Source of the DNA: Thermoanaerobaculales bacterium
GTDB taxonomy: Bacteria > Acidobacteriota > Thermoanaerobaculia > Thermoanaerobaculales > Sulfomarinibacteraceae
Reading direction: 5' to 3'
Assembly: GCA_029287235.1 (NCBI GenBank)
Contig: JARFRM010000244.1
Coordinates: 1-45,949, forward strand
DNA: 45,949 nucleotides
The translations under genes and the position numbers were made by a program. Below, piece by piece: positions 43,185 through 45,949 of the stretch; the stretch's first letter is position 1, and the number at the start of each line of letters is the position of its first letter. A model generated the notes under the pieces. The model did no database searches. It had not been told where the DNA came from and saw only the letters and a list, made by a program, of their open reading frames with translations.

Positions 43185-45305
43185 TCAGCCGATGGAAAAT
43201 TCGGCGCCGATCCGGTGACGGCGCAGAAGCTCCTCGCGGACCTCGTCGAGTCGTCCTTGTCGAGCCAACTGTCGGGCGACCGAACGGGTTCGAACCACCA
43301 GCTCCGGGTGGCGGAGGAGATTGGCGAATCTGAGACTCTCCACACCCCACTGCCGCATCCCCGTGAGCTCGCCCGGTCCGCGGTGTTCCAGATCGGCTTC
43401 GGCAATGGCAAACCCGTCGGTGGTCTGCTCGAGCACGCGCAGTCGCTGCCGGGCGCCCTCGGTCGGTTCGTCGCTCGTCACGAGGATGCACCACGACTGA
43501 CGTGCGCCGCGCCCCACCCGGCCCCGGAGCTGGTGCAGCTGCGACAGGCCGAAGCGGTCGGCGGACTCGATCACCATGACCGAGGCCGCGGGTACGTCGA
43601 CTCCCACCTCGATGACCGTGGTGGCCAAGATCGCTTTGAGCTTACCGGTACGAAACCGTTCCGAGACCCGCTCCCGATCTTCTCTGCCGAGTCGTCCGTG
43701 GAGAATGCCGATCTCGACCCCGTCGAGGGCTTTGCGTACTCCCGCCTCGTGCTCTTGAAGCGCGGCGGCGGCGATGGTGTCCGAGGTTTCGATGAGGGGG
43801 TAGACGATGTAGCACTGACCACCCTCCTCGATCTCCGACCGGAGAAAACGGAAGATCCGCTCCCTCGCATCGCTGCCCCGGATCTCGGTGCGGATCGGGC
43901 TTCGCCCAGGAGGGAGCTCGTCGATGATCGAGAGATCCAGGTCGCCGTAGAGGGTGAGAGCGAGCGAGCGAGGAATCGGGGTCGCGGTCATGACCAGCAG
44001 GTGGGGTGAATCACCCTTGTCGAGCAGTCGCTGACGTTGCGCAACCCCGAACCGGTGCTGCTCATCGATGATCACCAGACCGAGGTCGTGATACGCAACG
44101 CCTTCCTGAAACAGCGCGTGGGTGCCGACCAGCACGTTGGTTTCACCGGTGGCCACCTCTGAACGGATGGACCTACCCTCCGCGGCGGAAACCGATCCGG
44201 TCAGGAGGCGAACCCGCGCGCCTTGAGCCCCGAGGGTGGCGGAGATGGAATGATGGAGCTGTTCGGCCAGAAGCTCGGTCGGCGCCATGAGGGCCGCCTG
44301 CCGGCCGCTGCCGAGCACGGCAAAGATGGCGAGAATGGCCACCGCGGTCTTGCCGGAGCCAACATCGCCCTGGAGGAGTCGAGCCATCGGTACGGAACGA
44401 CCGAGATCGTCGAGGATCTCACCGACGACCCTATGTTGCGCCGAGGTCAGCGCGAAGGGAAGCAGCTTTCGCGCCTTCTCCTTGAATCCCGCCGAGAGCT
44501 GAACCGGGCTCGCCGTTTGCTCGAGCCTGCGTGCCCGATCACCCGCGACCACCGAGGCTATCGCCAGCAACTCATCAAATGCGAGGCGTGTGTGCCCGCT
44601 GGTCGCGCCTCGGTTCAGTTCCGCGACTACCCGATCCCGCTTGTCGGCTTCGTCCGGAAGCTCCGGTCGATGAAGAGAGTAGAGAGCTTCGGCGAGCCCG
44701 GGCAAAGCGAGTTCACGGCGCACGGTCACCGGGATGGGATCCACCACGCCGGCGAGACACCCGAAGGCCTGATCCAAGACCTTCTTGAGTCGTTTCCCGG
44801 CCAGCGGTCCCAGCTTCCCGTATACCGGCACGAGCGTGTCCACCGCACTCGATCTCGAAGCGATTTCAATCTCGGGGTTGACCAGTTGCAGGCGTCCGGT
44901 TCTCGCCTGCCCCAGCGCCCCGTAAACGAAGGCGTCGACCCCCGACTCCAAACGCTCCACGATCCACGGCTGGTTGAACCACCGAACCGGGATACATCCA
45001 CTTTCGTCTTTGAGCTCGCCATCGGCAATGTGGAGGCGGCGGCGAAGATATCGCCCGGAGTGAACCACGAGCCGACCGTGCAACAGCACCGGTCCACGCC
45101 TCTTTCGGGCATCGTCGATGGTGAGGACGCGCCCTCGATCCTCATAGCGACGGGGAAGATGGAAGAGCAGATCTGCGACCCGGGAAATCCCCATGGATGC
45201 CAAAACGAGCGCGGTCTTGGGCCCGATGCCGACCACGCATTCGACGGAATCATCCGGCCCGAGCGGCCGCTGGTCGGGCACCCCTCTACGCCTGGGTGGG
45301 GTCAA
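43185..45305 (-). CDS. recG: ATP-dependent DNA helicase RecG
   Basis: A 706-residue monomeric helicase that remodels stalled replication forks and branch-migrates Holliday junctions. The N-terminal wedge (OB-fold) region begins with GIGPKTALVLASMGISRVADLLFHLPRRYEDR. The helicase motifs are complete: Walker A GDVGSGKT near 313-320, APTELLAEQ (Ia), DEQHRFG (II, DEQH), MTATPIPRS (III), and QLHQLRGRVGRG (VI) with the TRG-type region RHRGPGEL-like in LEHRGPGELTGMRQWG. Length is close to E. coli RecG (693). The TTG start at 45305 overlaps the upstream gene by 20 bases and lacks a clear Shine-Dalgarno; GTG 45281 is an alternative, so the N-terminus is uncertain. Confidence 0.95.
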   Translation of the reverse strand: MTPPRRRGVPDQRPLGPDDSVECVVGIGPKTALVLASMGISRVADLLFHLPRRYEDRGRVLTIDDARKRRGPVLLHGRLVVHSGRYLRRRLHIADGELKDESGCIPVRWFNQPWIVERLESGVDAFVYGALGQARTGRLQLVNPEIEIASRSSAVDTLVPVYGKLGPLAGKRLKKVLDQAFGCLAGVVDPIPVTVRRELALPGLAEALYSLHRPELPDEADKRDRVVAELNRGATSGHTRLAFDELLAIASVVAGDRARRLEQTASPVQLSAGFKEKARKLLPFALTSAQHRVVGEILDDLGRSVPMARLLQGDVGSGKTAVAILAIFAVLGSGRQAALMAPTELLAEQLHHSISATLGAQGARVRLLTGSVSAAEGRSIRSEVATGETNVLVGTHALFQEGVAYHDLGLVIIDEQHRFGVAQRQRLLDKGDSPHLLVMTATPIPRSLALTLYGDLDLSIIDELPPGRSPIRTEIRGSDARERIFRFLRSEIEEGGQCYIVYPLIETSDTIAAAALQEHEAGVRKALDGVEIGILHGRLGREDRERVSERFRTGKLKAILATTVIEVGVDVPAASVMVIESADRFGLSQLHQLRGRVGRGARQSWCILVTSDEPTEGARQRLRVLEQTTDGFAIAEADLEHRGPGELTGMRQWGVESLRFANLLRHPELVVRTRSVARQLARQGRLDEVREELLRRHRIGAEFSIG

Positions 45306-45949
45306 TCTCGAACCGGCACTGGATCGTACCGAAAATCACCGTGTCGCCCGCCTCGACGGGATGAGCCTTGCCGGCCGCAAGTCGGACACCCTTGACAAAG
45401 GTCCCGTTCATGGTCCCCACGTCCTCGACCACGCTGTAGCCCTCGTCTCTGCGAAGGATCCGGGCGTGTCGCCTGGAGATCGAGCGTTTGCCGTCCACCG
45501 ATGTCAGATCCACGTCGGGGTGGATGCCGGTGACCGGATCCAGTCGTCCCACCGTGGTCTCGCCCTCCTCGGCGAGAGGGAAGACCATCCCGGACGTCAC
45601 CTCGATCAAGCGCGCGTTGGGGTCGGGCGCACCTTTGGCCTCCTCTACCGCCTCCGAGGCAAGATCGATCTCGTGTCCCACCGCCTCCTCGAAGAGGTCC
45701 GTCGTCTGACGGAGCCGCCGTACCAGCTTGCGCATGATACGAATGGTGATCTCCGGGTTGTGCTTGAGAATGAAGGTGAATCCGGAGCGGTCGATGCTCA
45801 CCGTTTCCACGTCGGTGAGCGCGGTGGCGGTCGCCGATCGCGGTACGTCGTCCTCGAGCATGCACATCTCGCCGAAGAAATCGCCCTTGCAGAGCACGGC
45901 GAGAATCCGTTTCTCGCCACCGAGGGTCTTCGTGATCTCCACCTCGCCC
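45286..45949 (-). CDS. cyclic-nucleotide-binding and FHA domain protein (5' end cut off)
   Basis: The visible C-terminal 220 residues, open through the window edge at 45949. The first part is the end of a cNMP-binding beta-barrel with the phosphate-binding cassette GDFFGEMCMLEDDVPRSATATA, where GE and RSATA match residues that hold the cyclic nucleotide, followed by the C-helix. A linker (about residues 80-110 of the fragment) leads to an FHA domain with TVGRLDPVTG, SISRRHARI and NGTFVKGVRL, the residues that recognise phosphothreonine. This combination suggests coupling of second-messenger sensing to Ser/Thr-kinase signalling. Its stop codon overlaps the start of recG by 20 bases, so the two are likely translationally coupled. 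Confidence 0.88.
   Translation of the reverse strand, partial: GEVEITKTLGGEKRILAVLCKGDFFGEMCMLEDDVPRSATATALTDVETVSIDRSGFTFILKHNPEITIRIMRKLVRRLRQTTDLFEEAVGHEIDLASEAVEEAKGAPDPNARLIEVTSGMVFPLAEEGETTVGRLDPVTGIHPDVDLTSVDGKRSISRRHARILRRDEGYSVVEDVGTMNGTFVKGVRLAAGKAHPVEAGDTVIFGTIQCRFEIDPTQA

Noticed and set aside
1..45949. CRISPR arrays, tRNA or rRNA genes, transposases, integrases, phage genes
   Set aside because: I looked for regularly spaced repeats, cloverleaf-like stretches and mobile-element protein motifs and found none.

Overview
The window is GC-rich bacterial chromosome. By eye I find no rRNA, tRNA, CRISPR array or insertion sequence. Its gene content suggests Acidobacteriota, perhaps a Thermoanaerobaculia-like heterotroph: many secreted peptidases, large amidohydrolase proteins, WS/DGAT with a FadN/FadA beta-oxidation pair, short SLBB export protein plus beta-barrel porin, and a carbamoyltransferase/SxtJ/DUF5989 set. 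This is inferred from gene content only. Most genes have clear Shine-Dalgarno sites, which I used to choose starts.

Layout. 1-3829 (minus): an envelope and exopolysaccharide-export group (SLH-like secreted protein, SLBB export protein, outer-membrane barrel) and a chalcone-isomerase-like secreted protein. 3830-7960 (plus): a repeat-bearing leader, a near-perfect FadR-type operator, fadN, fadA and a strong terminator. 8128-12102 (minus): one 1324-residue protein with three amidohydrolase-like modules. 12224-17663 (plus): M29 aminopeptidase, wax ester synthase/DGAT, AI-2E-type permease and a secreted glycosidase-like protein with Ig-like domains. 17666-19913: a lone receiver domain and two divergent nitrilase-superfamily enzymes. 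20020-22782 (plus): secreted M4 metallopeptidase with an inserted PA domain.

22843-35448 (minus) is a 12.6 kb co-directional run. In order of transcription it reads S9 peptidase, phosphomannomutase/phosphoglucomutase, carbamoyltransferase, SxtJ-like protein, DUF5989-like protein, M1 peptidase, AI-2E-type permease, a small membrane protein and M14 peptidase, ending in a terminator. 35527-37306 (plus): SRAP/YedK protein and a GYF-AIM24 protein. 37394-40273 (minus): an unusual fusion of a glutamate-cysteine-ligase-like domain to an M20 peptidase. 40383-41621 (plus): secreted sugar dehydrogenase-like protein. 41622-45949 (minus): degenerate intergenic repeats, aminotransferase, RecG, and the cut-off end of a cNMP-binding/FHA protein.

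How the genes fit together. Seven peptidase or amidohydrolase families (M38-like, M29, M4, M14, M1, S9, M20), most with signal peptides, point to growth on protein and peptides. FadN/FadA and WS/DGAT point to fatty-acid turnover and neutral-lipid storage. The SLBB protein, porin, hexose mutase and carbamoyltransferase point to surface glycan or modified-metabolite synthesis. The observations most worth following are the ligase-M20 fusion, the triple amidohydrolase, the FadR box, the Lys-to-Met change in one nitrilase homologue, and the palindrome between the fusion gene and the sugar dehydrogenase gene.
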